Source of the DNA: Gracilaria domingensis | Lineage: Eukaryota; Rhodophyta; Florideophyceae; Gracilariales; Gracilariaceae | Direction of reading: 5' to 3' | DNA length: 64,000 nt | NCBI GenBank assembly: GCA_022539475.1 | Contig: VCMS01000086.1 | Coordinates: forward strand, 1 to 64,000 | Part shown: positions 31,377 through 42,113 of the stretch, piece by piece | How positions within the stretch are numbered: the stretch's first letter is position 1 | How the letters are laid out: each line of letters opens with the position of its first letter | Translations under genes and position numbers: made by a program | Notes under the pieces: model-generated | Database searches by the model: none | Told to the model about the DNA's origin: nothing | Seen by the model: only the letters and a program-made list of their open reading frames with translations

Positions 31377-31613
31377 TCACCCTACTTGGGCCTGATCCAA
31401 ATCTGGAGGCAGCGCTAGCCGCTTACGCCGGTAGTAGGCGAGAACCTTCGATCGAGGTAGATGTTGTTCGATCGGCTCGAAAGTATCCTCCTCAGGGGAG
31501 TATCCGTACCAACGGACTTGGTATTCAGTCTCCCCATCGGGGTTCACGACGTGACTCACGATGCGTTCGATAACGAATTCCCGTGGGAACACTTCCCGTT
31601 CGCGGGCCTCCAT
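31377..31613 (-). CDS. Stand-alone chromodomain protein of element E
   Basis: 78 residues start from the ATG at 31613 (CACCATGG context). The core is VIERIVSHVVNPDGETEYQV then RWYGYSPEEDTFEPIEQHLP, ending DLDQAQVG as in B. The ORF is intact. It lies 720 bp beyond the pol stop and is a separate small gene as in A and B. Confidence 0.86.
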   Translation of the reverse strand: MEAREREVFPREFVIERIVSHVVNPDGETEYQVRWYGYSPEEDTFEPIEQHLPRSKVLAYYRRKRLALPPDLDQAQVG

Positions 31614-32335
31614 GGTGTATGGGCCACTCCTGCTGACGCAGTATCACCTAGAGAGGTTGTGCAATTGCGCTAGCGTCCCTCAGGTGAGGCTTTCCAAGTG
31701 TTGGAGACGTGCTTACTTCCGCGTTCCTCGCCAAATCCCGCTGCGGCGGCCGTACTGTAACTCGCGTCCTACGCGTCCTGTCCTCGAGCTAGAGGGATAG
31801 TTGCAAAGCTCTCGAACAGACGAGTACAACGGTATCACGTTATTCGATGATAGTCAAGAGACCGACAAACGGTAGTACTTCCGATTGACGAACTTCCCGG
31901 CCTTGACGGGGATAACCGTTTCGGTGACGGAGGTATGTACAACACTACCTGGGCAGGGCGGCGGTTCACCCGGGCCACGGGGCATGTGCCATGAGCTCTG
32001 ATTGGCTCCGCGCCACAGATTGGCGACCACGACAACCGTGCGCGTGCCGTGCTCGGCCATCCGTTCGCGAAAGGTCGCCGACCGCTCATTAGGGCATTCC
32101 ACGTTGTGACGTGCCACCGCGTGGCACGCGCCTGGTTCTGTTAGGCCCCGTGTCACGGAGATTGCACACGTGCAGCGCCGATGGAGCGCCAGGGCTCCAT
32201 TCCACACCCAAGGTGGTGCACACTGAAGAGTGACAGCTTCCAAGAAAGCGCTCAAAATCCCACAAGGGAATCCACAATGAATGGTCACATTTAGCACAAC
32301 TCGTTCACGATATCCCCCAGTTCAGAGTCGCAGCG
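31614..32335. other. Spacer between pol and chromodomain ORF of E
   Basis: No supported ORF. It contains a CAGGGCGGCGGTTCACC...GGGCCACGG stretch (31950-31985) shared in character with A. Promoter or intron function is possible. Confidence 0.5.
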
Positions 32336-35300
32336 CTATTCTTCCGCTTGTTGCGGCTGGTCCGGATCAGCGGAAACGGTTTTCACAGTTTGACTGTCCT
32401 TTTCAACGCGGTTAGGCGACTTTGGGCGGTTAGCGATCCCAGGCTGGGTAGCTGCTTCTGCGGCGACGCTCCGCCTCTCGCGGGGAGTACGGGTATCTTC
32501 CGTGATATCGTCGGACGATACGGCGAAGTTTCCGCGCTTTGGGCGCGTCGAGGCGGCCGTGCCACTAGATTCTCCTACAGGAGCGACTGGATTGTCAGTG
32601 TGGCTCACATTTCCCGTGGTTCGGGAACCGGGCGACACCGGAGCGTCAGTGCCAGTTGCAGCAACTGCAGTGTCCTCCCCCTCCTTAGGTGGCGCCACGG
32701 GCTCCATCAGGAGATGGGGTGGGGGCGTGACTCTTGTAAATACTCGTGCAGAGTCCTTGGAAGTCGTCCAAGTAGTAGGAAGTTCAGTTCTGTGGTCAGA
32801 AGTACCTACTGTAGGTAGATCTCTTAATCCTCGATCCGGGTACGGAAGAATCGCGGGAGGCGATGGCGTAGCATCCGTTGACAGAACTTCTTCCTGTAGA
32901 GGATCCCCTGATTGGGTATTGGTTGTAGATTGTCCGGAAGGCGGAGTAGGTGCCAGTACGACGCGATCACGTGATACACGCTCGTGTTGCCCATCAATGT
33001 CGATCACGACGGTATTTGGAGTGACAGAAATAACGTGATACGGTCCGTCGGCGATCGGAGACAGCTTATGTCGTCGTTCCTTCTCAGAATTATAATACTC
33101 CGTTCGTAGGAAGACGTAGTCATTAGCTTTCACCATTGATTGTTTGCCGCGTAATCGGCTATCGAAATTTCGCTTGTACGCGAGTTGAGCCTTCTCCATG
33201 GCCTTCCGGGCTACCGGTACCATCTTCTTCAACCAATTTTTCCAGGTTTCCCTCTACAAACCCGTCGATGGGAAAGACGATAGCGTCGCTTGAGCTTCAA
33301 TTGCCACAGGTGGCGGAATCCTTGAGCAAACCAATTCAAACGGCGACAGCGACGTAACCCGATGTACCTGGGTGTTATATGCGTAAGTTATCGCATCAGT
33401 GTACAGGTCCCAATCCTTTGGGTGATCCGCAACGTAGGATCTCAATGCGTTTAGCATCGTACGGTTAAACCGTTCTACCTGCCCATTACACTGGGGATGA
33501 TAGGTTGTTGTGAACATATTCTTGATATCCAAGATACGGCATACGTCCTTAAAGAACTTTGACGCAAACTGCGAGCCATTGTCTGAAAACAGATTAACGG
33601 GTGGCCCGTAAGTGAAGACCCAATGCGTCACAAATGCTTGTGCAACTGCTGCTGCAGTGATCCGCTTCAACGGAACCGTTCGCATTAACTTCGAAAACCT
33701 GTCCGTGATAACCAGGAGATATCTGTGACCGCGTGCGGTTCGAATTAATTCGCCCAGAATGTCGATAGCGACGAACTCTAAAGGAGCCCGGGCTGGGAAC
33801 AGCCTCATCGATTTCGAGTTTCGTCGAAGTTTGACGTTGTTCTTGGCGCATTCCGTGCATGAACGGCGTACTGCGTAGCAGTCGAATGCCATAGCTGGCC
33901 AATAAAAGTCCGTTCGGAGAGTTAGATACAACTTCCTACCACCAGGGTGTCCCCCAATCTTTGCATAGTGGGATATATGGAGAACCCTCCATTGTAGGGA
34001 GTGTGGAACCACAATTTGAGGGAGTGGCCCAACAATTCTAACAAGGAATCCCTGATCGTTGATTAGAAAGGGTATCTTGAATCCCCCGTTGAGTCGGGCC
34101 CTTATCTGAGTACAGAAAAGATCGCCGTGTTGTTCACGTATTACCTCTTCAGCGGTAATGGGTTCAAATGAACCGGGTAACGGTGTAACCGGTCCGGTGG
34201 CGAGTATGTCGTCGCAAACGTCGTCCAGAAAGTCTGGTTCTTCCTCGAATTCTTCAGCCAAGAAGCAAGGGATGTCGTCGTCATCGACAGGTTCTGCTTC
34301 ACCAGAAGTTCCCAAGCGGGAGAACGCATCTGCCTGCAAGTTCAGGGTTCCCCGTTTGTAACGGACTTCGAAATCAAATTCCGACAAGCGGAGACGCCAT
34401 CTCATAAGGCGGCCTGATGGCTCAGATATCTCCATAAGCCAACGGAGTGCCGAATGATCGGTGTGCACCTGAAAATGAGTTCCCATGAGGTACGGTCTCA
34501 GAGTTGAGAGTGCCCATACAACGACAAGACATTCTTTCTCGGAAACCGAGTAGTTGCGTTCATGCACATTCAGGGAACGGGACCAGTATCCCACTGGGCG
34601 TCGTACGCCATCTTCCGAAACCTAGAAAAGCGCACAACCAACTTGGTATTCACTTGCATCAGTATCCACTTCATAAGGAAGCCCAGGAGTGGGTAATGCC
34701 AAGACTGGCGGAGACGTTACGGCGGCGACAAGCGCCAAAAAGGCGGACGCTTCCGCGTCGCCAAATGGTTCCAGTTTAACTCGCTGTCCTTTCCTGAGGA
34801 GAGAATTGAGAGGAGCTGCAGTATCAGCGAAATTCGGGACGAACCGACGGTAGACATTACACAAACCGAGAAATGATCGGAGTTCCGTTTGAGTTGTCGG
34901 ATGTTTCGCTTCCTTCAGCGACTTCACCCTTACCTCGTCGACCGAGAGTTTCCCTGGGCGGATAATGTGGCCCAGGTATTTCAACGAGTCGGTAAAGAAT
35001 TCGCATTTCTTGAGCTTCAAGGTAACACCTGCGTCACGCAGAACTTGCATCACTTCCTTCACATGGGACATATGTTCATCCATACTGTTGGAAAATACGA
35101 CGATGTCGTCCAAGTACACAAGACAAGTCTTCCACTTGAATCTGGCCAACAGAATGTCAACCGCGCGCTGAAACGTAGCGGGAGCATTCGTTAGCCCGAA
35201 GGGCATCCGTTTGAATCGGTACAGTCCTTGGTAACATACAAACGCGGTCTTGTCGCGATCTTCCTTTCGAATTGGAACCTGCCAGTGACCCCAATTGGCG

Positions 35301-36894
35301 TCAAGGGCGGTAAATATTCTGGCGCTTCCCAGCGAGTCGATGTACTCATCCATCCGTGGAATCGGATACACGTCTTTGACGGTAACGGCGTTGAGTCGCC
35401 TGTAATCGATGCAAAAACGCCACGATCCATCCGACTTCGGAACAAGTACAACGGGCGATGCCCATGACGACTGAGCTGGCTCAATTACGTCGGCACGTAG
35501 CATCTTCTCGACTTGAGACTTTTCTTCTTCCCGCGCTTTCGGGCCTGCCCGATACGGGTGTTGCGCGATTGGGCGAGTATCTGGGAGCAGATCAATACGG
35601 TGCTCCGTAATTCCAATTGTTCCAAGGGAACCGTCCCACATGCGAGTGAATTCTCTGAGCATGTCTCGCAAATTCTCGCGATGAGACGCTGGGACATGGT
35701 CCAGATTCAACTTCTCTAATTCCTCAACAGGATTCGTCTGTTCTGTGCCAGGGGGTAGCGCTGATTTAACCGGAATGAACGGTCGTTCGTGGCGCGAATT
35801 AACTAGATTCACCTCTTCAGTAGCGACTGCTTCCGGTACGGCGGAGTTTCCATTTCTGGAGGAATCCGACAAAACGGAGTTTCCATGACGCCCCTCCCCC
35901 TCCTTGGCTTCGGGCACACCGAGAACCTCGGACGTTGGGATTCTCGTCTGTACGAGCGCCTTCGGATGCGGCAGGGCCGACCCCAGTACCTGGTGTTTGA
36001 CTAGTTACTGAGTGGTTTTGCCAAAGTTGGCAACCAGTACCTTGAAAGGTTGATCGGGCTCGATAGAAACAACACCATTAGCTAAAGAGAGCTGTCGCTG
36101 ATCGTATAACGATGAAGACGGTTGAAATAGTCGAATTCCACCTTGTTTGGAGACGCACTGCACCCACACCTGGGATTCCGGCGGGATTGAAACGGATTTC
36201 GCAATGCGAAGCTTTGTTGATTTCGGATCCAAGTTTGGAATCTCCTGAGCCACAGGTAATGGAACGCGCTTCCGGATTGCACGCCTCAACGGCTTCCAAA
36301 CGATCGGAATGGTTGTACCGTCTTCCATTTCCACGGTTTTCGCCCTTGGGCGTATCGCTTCGACAAAGCGGTCGCAAAAATCACAACCGAGTATAACCGG
36401 TGCAGCGAGTGAATCGCAGACAACAAATTCAAGTTTCACCACGTAGGTGCCAAGTCTCACTGTGAGAGTTAAGTAACCAACCGTGTGCAACGGGTTATTG
36501 TTCGCGTCAGCGATATCCAAGCCTGGACCATAGCGAACGAATTCCCGAAGTGCCTGGGGCACTAACGAAGAGTGAATAAGATTTAGCGCAGCGCCCGTGT
36601 CCAACACGGACAGTTGACGAACCATAAACTGGTTTGATAAGCCGAGGTCGGCGTAAACCTTATAATTACTCTTGGCCATCACAAGGACTCTATCCGGGTT
36701 ACGGAAATTTCGGGACCGTACCCACGGACGACGGAGAACCGTTAAAAGCTCTGAGTCCACGTCAGATTGAGCCATCTTCCTCGTAAGGATCTTCCTTTTA
36801 AGGAAAGTGACCGGGGAGCGAAGCGGCGGTGCCTCGGGCGTCTCCGACTTCGGCTCAGGAGACGCCCCTCCCGCAGGGGAAACTCCCAAGTTTA
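32336..36894 (-). pseudogene. Pol of element E: one frame, three stop codons
   Basis: The frame is continuous from the -1 shift site to 32336, about 1,520 codons. It is broken only by in-frame stops at 36003-36005, 34622-34624 and 33254-33256, where B and A have W, Q-like and Y codons. Protease VLDTGAALN (about 36590), RT YLDDIVVF (about 35100), RNase H DTDAS (about 34660), the integrase zinc region HPGGRKLY...CTECAKN, core AIDILGEL (about 33760), FSDNGSQF (about 33580) and NGQVERF are all present. The tail has PPKEGEDT and ends DQPQQAEE at the TAA. No indel is needed to read it, so inactivation is recent. Confidence 0.93.
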
Positions 36895-36901
36895 GTTTTT
36901 C
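36836..36901 (-). promoter_or_regulatory. Gag-pol -1 frameshift element of E
   Basis: The heptamer GAAAAAC (36901-36895 on minus) is followed directly by the stop TAA (36894-36892). The 27-nt spacer contains TTCCC-CTGC-GGGAG. The stem GGGCGTCTCC (36867-36858) pairs with GGAGACGCCC (36845-36836) around a 12-nt loop. A different base pair from the one changed in B has switched from T-A to C-G relative to A. Confidence 0.8.
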
Positions 36902-38986
36902 TGGGCGGGCTTGGCCGGCGACGGCAAACTCTGCTCAGAGTGAGAAACAGAATTCCCGGGTTCGGGGTTGGTCGCAGTCATCTGTTCGGTCGCATCCGAG
37001 TTTCGTCTACGCGAACGTTCTGTCCTGTACCAGGGTTGCCAAACATGGCCTTCTGCGCTTCATAATTCTTACTCGGTACACGAGCCTTGTCAGCTGATGA
37101 CAGAGATTCATACCATCCGATACTTTTCGGTAACTCCCGAGCGGGCAACATGCACACAGGTGCAATATGACCGTGTCGGTAACAAATGTGACAGATGGTC
37201 GTCACCGACTTGTCGAAAGATCGATTACCATCTGGCCGTCGTTGCGGTTGCGCATTCACCCATCCTGGGGTGAGAAACGGCTTCCGTTATTCGCATAAGC
37301 GAGTGGAGCGGCCTGTACCCGTGTTCCTCCCATATAGAGTGCGGGGTCACCTTCTGAGGTCGGAGTCGACAACGACGGAATGTCAGAGGACCCGTACGAA
37401 TCGGGAGCACTTCCAACGAAGTATACGTTATCCAGATCCGGGTTCACGGAGTTTCCACGTTCCAAGGAAAGAGATGGGGATGACTCGTTGACGAGGAACG
37501 CCCTTGAGCGATGGGGTTTCGGCGGGCGCCGACCACGGAGGACTTCGCCTTCAGCTTGGGCGTACTGGACCAATTCCAGATATGTAATCCTACGTCTCTC
37601 TTCGCGATATCGCGCCACCAAAGCCTTGATAGAAGGGTCCAACCCATCCACGAACATCGTGCATCTCTCCTGAGCGGAGTACATATTCCCAGAGCGATGA
37701 AACGCTTTATTCAACCGAGTTGAGTAAACCGTTTCGGTCTCTTCAGTCTTCTGTTTAGTATCTCGCAGAGCGAGCGTCGCGTTGTGAATCGCGCTTCCTG
37801 TTGCATAGGACCTCATGAGGTATTGGACGGCTTTCGGCCAACAACTGACACCTCCCTCAGATGCACGGGAAGACCCTCGGACCGAGTTAAACTGATCTTC
37901 AGCCATCCCTGACAGAAAATAGGGTAAAGCGAGAAACGCTTGCGCCTCGTTCATACCGAGAATGTCGGCTTCCTGCACAAAGCGGGCCAGGAAGTCCAAT
38001 ACCAGAATCGGATCTTCGCCATCGAATTTCTTCGTAAAGACGATATTCAGTCTTCTGATGTGATCCTTCACCTTGCCGGTGCTTCGCGAGGTGCGACGTG
38101 ACGATGAATCGTCTAATCGGTAATAACGATACGATAACAGCTTCCTGTAGAGGAGATTCGTTGGTTTCAACTCCTTGAGTCCAAGATGACGTCTACCTTT
38201 CTCGCGAGAGCGAATCACTCCTTGAGTGGCATATGTCGCCTTCGACTTCGTTCCGCGGGAACGACTCCCATACCGTTCTCGGTCTTCCTCACTGTCCGAA
38301 GAACTGGATGAAGTAGATTTCGCAGAGCGAACGCTAGAATTGGAACTAGACGAATCCGAGTCGTAACGGAGTTCCTTTTTGGATCGTCGATTTCCGTGAT
38401 GCGGAGTATGGCGTGCCGAGCGCCTAGAGGCTTCTTCCTTAGCATCCTTCGCATCAGATGCGTTATCCATCCGGATGATCTCTTCGAGAGTAGACAACCG
38501 AGTGCTTATGCGATCGATTTCAGATCGATGCTCTTGAATAGAGGAATGGTAAGCTTGAACAAAAGCGGCTGGTGCACCCAGACTTTCCAAAATGGAATTC
38601 ACGTCTTGACGTAAGACACGAATGTTATTGGTCGGATCTCCGATTTCAGCTTGGTCAAGCTTCCGGCTTAGATACTGCAGATCCTCGAACAACGAGTTTT
38701 GCGCGAGCTGACTGACACGCAGTTGAGCCTCGAGGTACGAGTATCCAAGGGTTTCAACCACATCGTCTGGTCTCTCCGTGGCCGGAGTACCCGTAACGGG
38801 CGGAGCTTCTGCCGTAGAAGCGGCCATCGGACCCGACGTGACTGAAGAAGCTCTCTGGGGTTCCGGGACCTGTCCATTATCAGACGACCTTGGGGGTACG
38901 GAGGCGCGAGAACGCGGAGGCCTAGGCGGAGGCACACCAGCATCTCTGGCCACACCGTTTCGAGGGTTCGGCGCAGGTGGCGCCAT
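36892..38986 (-). pseudogene. Gag of element E with frameshifts near its C terminus
   Basis: The start is taken at the ATG at 38986 (MAPPAPNPRNG). The helical N terminus (LEAQLRVSQLAQNSLFEDL to RLSTLEEIIRMD), serine/acidic stretch, HLGLKELKPTN block and capsid block (ILDFLARFVQEADILGMNEAQAFLAL) are intact to about 37260. A shift there moves the CCHC knuckle CHICYRHGHIAPVC to another frame (37259-36978), and a further shift is needed to reach the final AQKN and stop at 36892. Its product would be capsid without nucleocapsid unless these shifts are assembly errors. Confidence 0.85.
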
Positions 38987-39203
38987 ACCGGGCCACGGTG
39001 TACCGAACAGCGGTAAGATCAAATTAACAACGAGAGGTCTCGATACTCCAAAGAGTAAGTAACGAACAACAAATAAAACACTCTAGAGAGTCCACTGTTC
39101 TACAGTAGCTTCCCAAAAACCAATTGATCACTAATCGTGAGACTCCTCGACAAGAACGAGAACGAAAGAAAGAATCCAACCCGTTCTAGGTCGGGAGACC
39201 ACT
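38987..39203 (-). other. 5' leader of element E with primer binding site
   Basis: The PBS TGGTCTCCCGACCTAGAA is at 39201-39184, two bases from the 5' LTR. It is followed by about 200 nt of leader before the gag ATG. The leader piece ACTCTTTGGAGTATCGAG resembles CTTTGGAGACTCGTG in the leader of B (30-45). Confidence 0.75.
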
Positions 39204-40187
39204 TGTGGAGCAAAACCCCAGCGATGGGATCGTCTCTCAAGGCGTTCGAGTCCTTGCCCTCTAGACGAGGTGAAATCAGTGGTGAGTCCTCCGAACACGG
39301 ATAGTGCGGGTGTAAGACCGCCCGTGGTACGCGATATACCTACGGAGGTTGAGTGGGTGAACGTGCCTGATCCAGGAATCCGGCGAAAAGTGACGGAATG
39401 GTGGAGGAGGAAGAGTACCGTAGAGCGGTGTAAGCCCTAGGCAAAAGGGGAGAAAGAAGGGAAATAGAGGAGGAAAAGAGAGGAATCCCGCGGCGGGACG
39501 TGCGGAAAGCGGCAACAGACCCGGCGCCGGGAGACGACGATGTGTATTAAGCCCACGCGGCACAACTCTATACAGAGAGGGAAACGCTACCAATTGTGGT
39601 GAAAGCAGTACAACTGCACAAATAAGAAACATGAACAGTCCGAAGACACGGAATAAAACAGCCCGAGGGCAAGGCCACAATGGTCAGTATTGCCTGAATA
39701 ATCCCGAGGGATGAAGCTGAGTCGTACCGTACGCGGTGTTTCTCCGGAGGGAGTTGTACACTTCGCGATGGCGAAACAGTTCAGAGCCAAACTCGGTTAC
39801 CCTTTACTGAGGGGCGGAGGTGGCTGCGAGGTGATCTTCTCATATCATAACCGATTACTTAGTTAAACTAAATTAAATAAATAAAGTGCACGCTTGTGCA
39901 GGTCCACACACGTGGAAGGTGTGCAACCCGCGGCAGCGGCCAGTAAACTATTCGACTATCGAACCAGATTCACCTGTGAAAGGGTCAAAATAACCACACG
40001 CGTACACGCGACCAATACTCATCCGCGCCACGTCATGGCCGACCCCTCAGGGTGCCATACCTCAATGCGGCCAAAAGGTATCCCATCAGTGGGCCAATAT
40101 TCATACCTTCCGAGTACCCGGAACCATCCTTACCAGGGGTTTATGAAAACAATCCCCGTGTATCGGGTAAGCACGTTTTGCTCTACA
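39204..40187 (-). repeat. 5' LTR of element E
   Basis: This is the partner of 28108-29091. The conserved hairpin block is at 39309-39345, with one base different from the left copy in the stem region. Confidence 0.96.
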
Positions 40188-40192
40188 TCAGA

Positions 40193-40550
40193 GTGGGTCT
40201 TTGTCGTTAAAAACATTCTCACCAAGAAGAGGGAATCAGTTCATGTACGACGTCTTTTGCCTTACCGAGCGGATTTGGATGGAAGTTATGTCGACGCGGA
40301 TCTGCTTAAAGCCATTAGGCACAACGAAGCCATAATTGAACGCGTTGAAAACATAATGGATATTCGCGATGGGCTGAGTGGTATTGAACTGTTTGTGCAA
40401 TGGGATGGATTGCCTGACGACATAGACTGCACTTGGGAGCCTTCATCTCAAATGTTGGAGGACATTTCTGGAGATGTTGAAGACTTTCTACACACTGCTG
40501 GAAAACGAGAGCTGAAGAAACGCGCGTTACGTCTTTGCTCCTCAGAATGA
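40193..40550 (+). CDS. Integrase tail and chromodomain of element C
   Basis: After removal of E and one TCAGA, the frame continues from the integrase C terminus at 28107 into EWVFVVKNILTKKRES and HVRRLLPYRADLDG. The chromodomain follows (IIERVENIMDIRDGLSGIEL, FVQWDGLPDDIDCTWEPSSQ) and the protein ends LRLCSSE. Unlike A, B and E the domain is fused to pol in the classic way. The listed upstream ATG lies in the LTR of E and is not real. Confidence 0.85.
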
Positions 40551-40720
40551 TTCACATTGTACTTATCGTTATTGATAGCCAATATGATTCATTAAGCACT
40601 ATAGAACTTGAGATGCAGTTTGTGCAGAAGTTCGAGGCATAGACTGACAACGCGCCGTGACTAACAGTATCGGTTCAATTGAAAGTAGTCCAATTTGAAC
40701 AGATTAGAGGAGTGCAGAGC
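40551..40720. other. Short gap after element C
   Basis: Nothing recognised. It may hold the 3' end of C or of the following minus-strand gene. Confidence 0.4.
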
Positions 40721-41473
40721 TCAAAGCTCAGAATAAAGGCACGATCTCGATGGATCGTGGTGAGGACGAGAGGCGAAGAGCGAATTTCCCCTCACTTTTG
40801 TGCCGGTTCTTTCTTGCTGAGAGCGTAATTTGGCATAACACGACTGCATGGTATTCGGTGAGTCCATGTACGATCCATCATAACATTGCATGCATTGGAG
40901 AGGATAGAAGCTGCAGAATGTTCCAGGTGGGCATGTTGCACAGGAACCATCTTCCATTAACACTTGTCCCTCACGGCAGGGAATACACTCAGAGGCGCCT
41001 TGCGTAGAGTAGGAATTTCGCGGGCACGGCAAACACGGACCTAGCCCGTGTTCCGCTTCGAAGAATCCATACTCACATGCCGAGCAGTAACTGCCGCTGA
41101 GGTATCTCCCAGGTGGACAGGTTCCGCACTCGTTCATTATGAGAGCATGCCCTTCTAGACAGTGTATACATTCGGTTGCTCTAGTTCCAGAATATGTGCT
41201 TGGAGGACAGGGAAAGCACTCAGTTTGACCGGCGTGCGGCTGGTAAGTGCCAGAGTAACATGATTCACAATACCCATGTCCGTCATCATGCGTCCCTGGT
41301 GAACAAATTATGCAGCTTCTATTGGAAACCTCAGTGTACCCCGGTTCGCAAGGAGGGCTAGCCAGCGCGCCACAGAAGAAGAAAATAGTACAAATGAGAG
41401 AAAATGACGTAGAGATACATGTTGATAAGCGCCAAACGTTTCTGCGAAACAGAAGGTTATCTGAAGTTTTCAC
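40721..41473 (-). CDS. Secreted cysteine-rich protein with GCC2/GCC3 (ephrin-receptor-like) repeats
   Basis: 250 residues. A hydrophobic segment near residues 17-39 (TSFSLICTIFFFCGALA) after a basic N terminus looks like a signal peptide or anchor. Residues 40 to about 210 hold at least four Cys-rich units with spacing such as SGTYQPHAGQTECFPCPPST and NSYSTQGASECIPC. This is the CxxGTYxxxxGxxxCxxCP pattern of GCC2/GCC3 and TNFR-like extracellular domains. The C-terminal ~35 residues are basic and lack cysteine. Such domains are usual in long cell-surface proteins of protists and animals, so this is a small example or a fragment. It is the only gene here with no transposon hallmark. It lies antisense, 170 bp past the chromodomain of C. 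Its ligand and role are unknown. Confidence 0.7.
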   Translation of the reverse strand: MKTSDNLLFRRNVWRLSTCISTSFSLICTIFFFCGALASPPCEPGYTEVSNRSCIICSPGTHDDGHGYCESCYSGTYQPHAGQTECFPCPPSTYSGTRATECIHCLEGHALIMNECGTCPPGRYLSGSYCSACEYGFFEAEHGLGPCLPCPRNSYSTQGASECIPCREGQVLMEDGSCATCPPGTFCSFYPLQCMQCYDGSYMDSPNTMQSCYAKLRSQQERTGTKVRGNSLFASRPHHDPSRSCLYSEL

Positions 41474-42113
41474 GAAGTGGATGTCTCTTAAATACGTGTG
41501 CTTTCTCGGAGAGCTAGAAAAGTGGGCGCTTTGATGCTGAGATTGTACAGCTGCATCGGAACGATGTCAAGGGCGGAGCAAAGATCACCTTTGGCAAAGC
41601 CTTCCAACTACGTCAATATTTGTGTAATAACGTGGAAGATGCATTGATGGCTCACTGTGGAAAGGAAAAGGGGCACAATCATTCAACAAGATGGCAGATA
41701 GACCTGCGGTGAGAAGAGTAGACAATCGACTGCGAAGAGTGGGAAGGAGGGTGGCTGCAAGACGATAAACGAGAGCTAACATGTTTACAGATCATTGCTG
41801 TACATTAGAACTCTAGCTCAAACACTGTAGTAATACGTAAATAGTAAGAGAAGTCCAGCAAAGATGCGTAATCTACAGCAATGCTCGTATATGCACAAAA
41901 TATAAATTTGTGCTTTGCGCATTATTATTCCACTCCGTATATAAATGTCCGTGCACAAGATGCTGCCCATTCATTCAAAGCATCTCTATACACAAATACA
42001 AACCAGCGCCTACTGAAGAATAGTCATTGCAATAAAACTAGGTCATTCGGCAACAACTTACTCTTTCCAGATGTAGACACACAAATACAGCTCTCTCGTA
42101 CCACTCTCTCTCA
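41474..42113. other. Intergenic region upstream of PIF transposase
   Basis: Only short unsupported ORFs. It becomes AT-rich towards 42113 (TATAAATG at about 41939), which may be the 5' region of the transposon. Confidence 0.4.

Larger units (their letters stand above)
28108..40187 (-). mobile_element. Full-length Ty3/Gypsy LTR retrotransposon E inserted in C
   Basis: Both LTRs are 984 bp, with about five differences by eye, and the target duplication TCAGA is perfect (28103-28107 and 40188-40192). Read on minus: PBS, gag (38986-36892), pol (to 32336), a chromodomain ORF (31613-31377), an antisense ORF on + (29172-30986), a PPT (29092-29105) and the LTR. Total length is 12,080 bp. Gag has frameshifts, while pol and aORF are damaged only by point stops. 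Confidence 0.96.
22759..40560 (+). mobile_element. Older Gypsy-type retroelement C, interrupted by D and E
   Basis: RT (23132-24065), RNase H and integrase (26356-28107) and chromodomain (40193-40550) are colinear on the + strand. They rejoin when D and E are removed with their target duplications. It is a different lineage from A/B/E/F: RT reads LWIDDF, the integrase core reads HVDFLYMG, and the chromodomain is of another subtype and continuous with the integrase C terminus. Neither LTR of C was identified. The ends given are the outermost similarity, so this is approximate. Confidence 0.8.

Noticed and set aside
33254-36005. Stop codons in pol of E as programmed readthrough sites
   Set aside because: They occur at three unrelated places, use different stop codons, and are sense codons in A and B. 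Ordinary mutation explains them.
36003-36005. RIP-like C-to-T mutation as the cause of the stops
   Set aside because: The inferred changes (for example W to TAA, Y to TAG, GAA to TAA in the aORF of B) are of mixed types with no consistent dinucleotide context.
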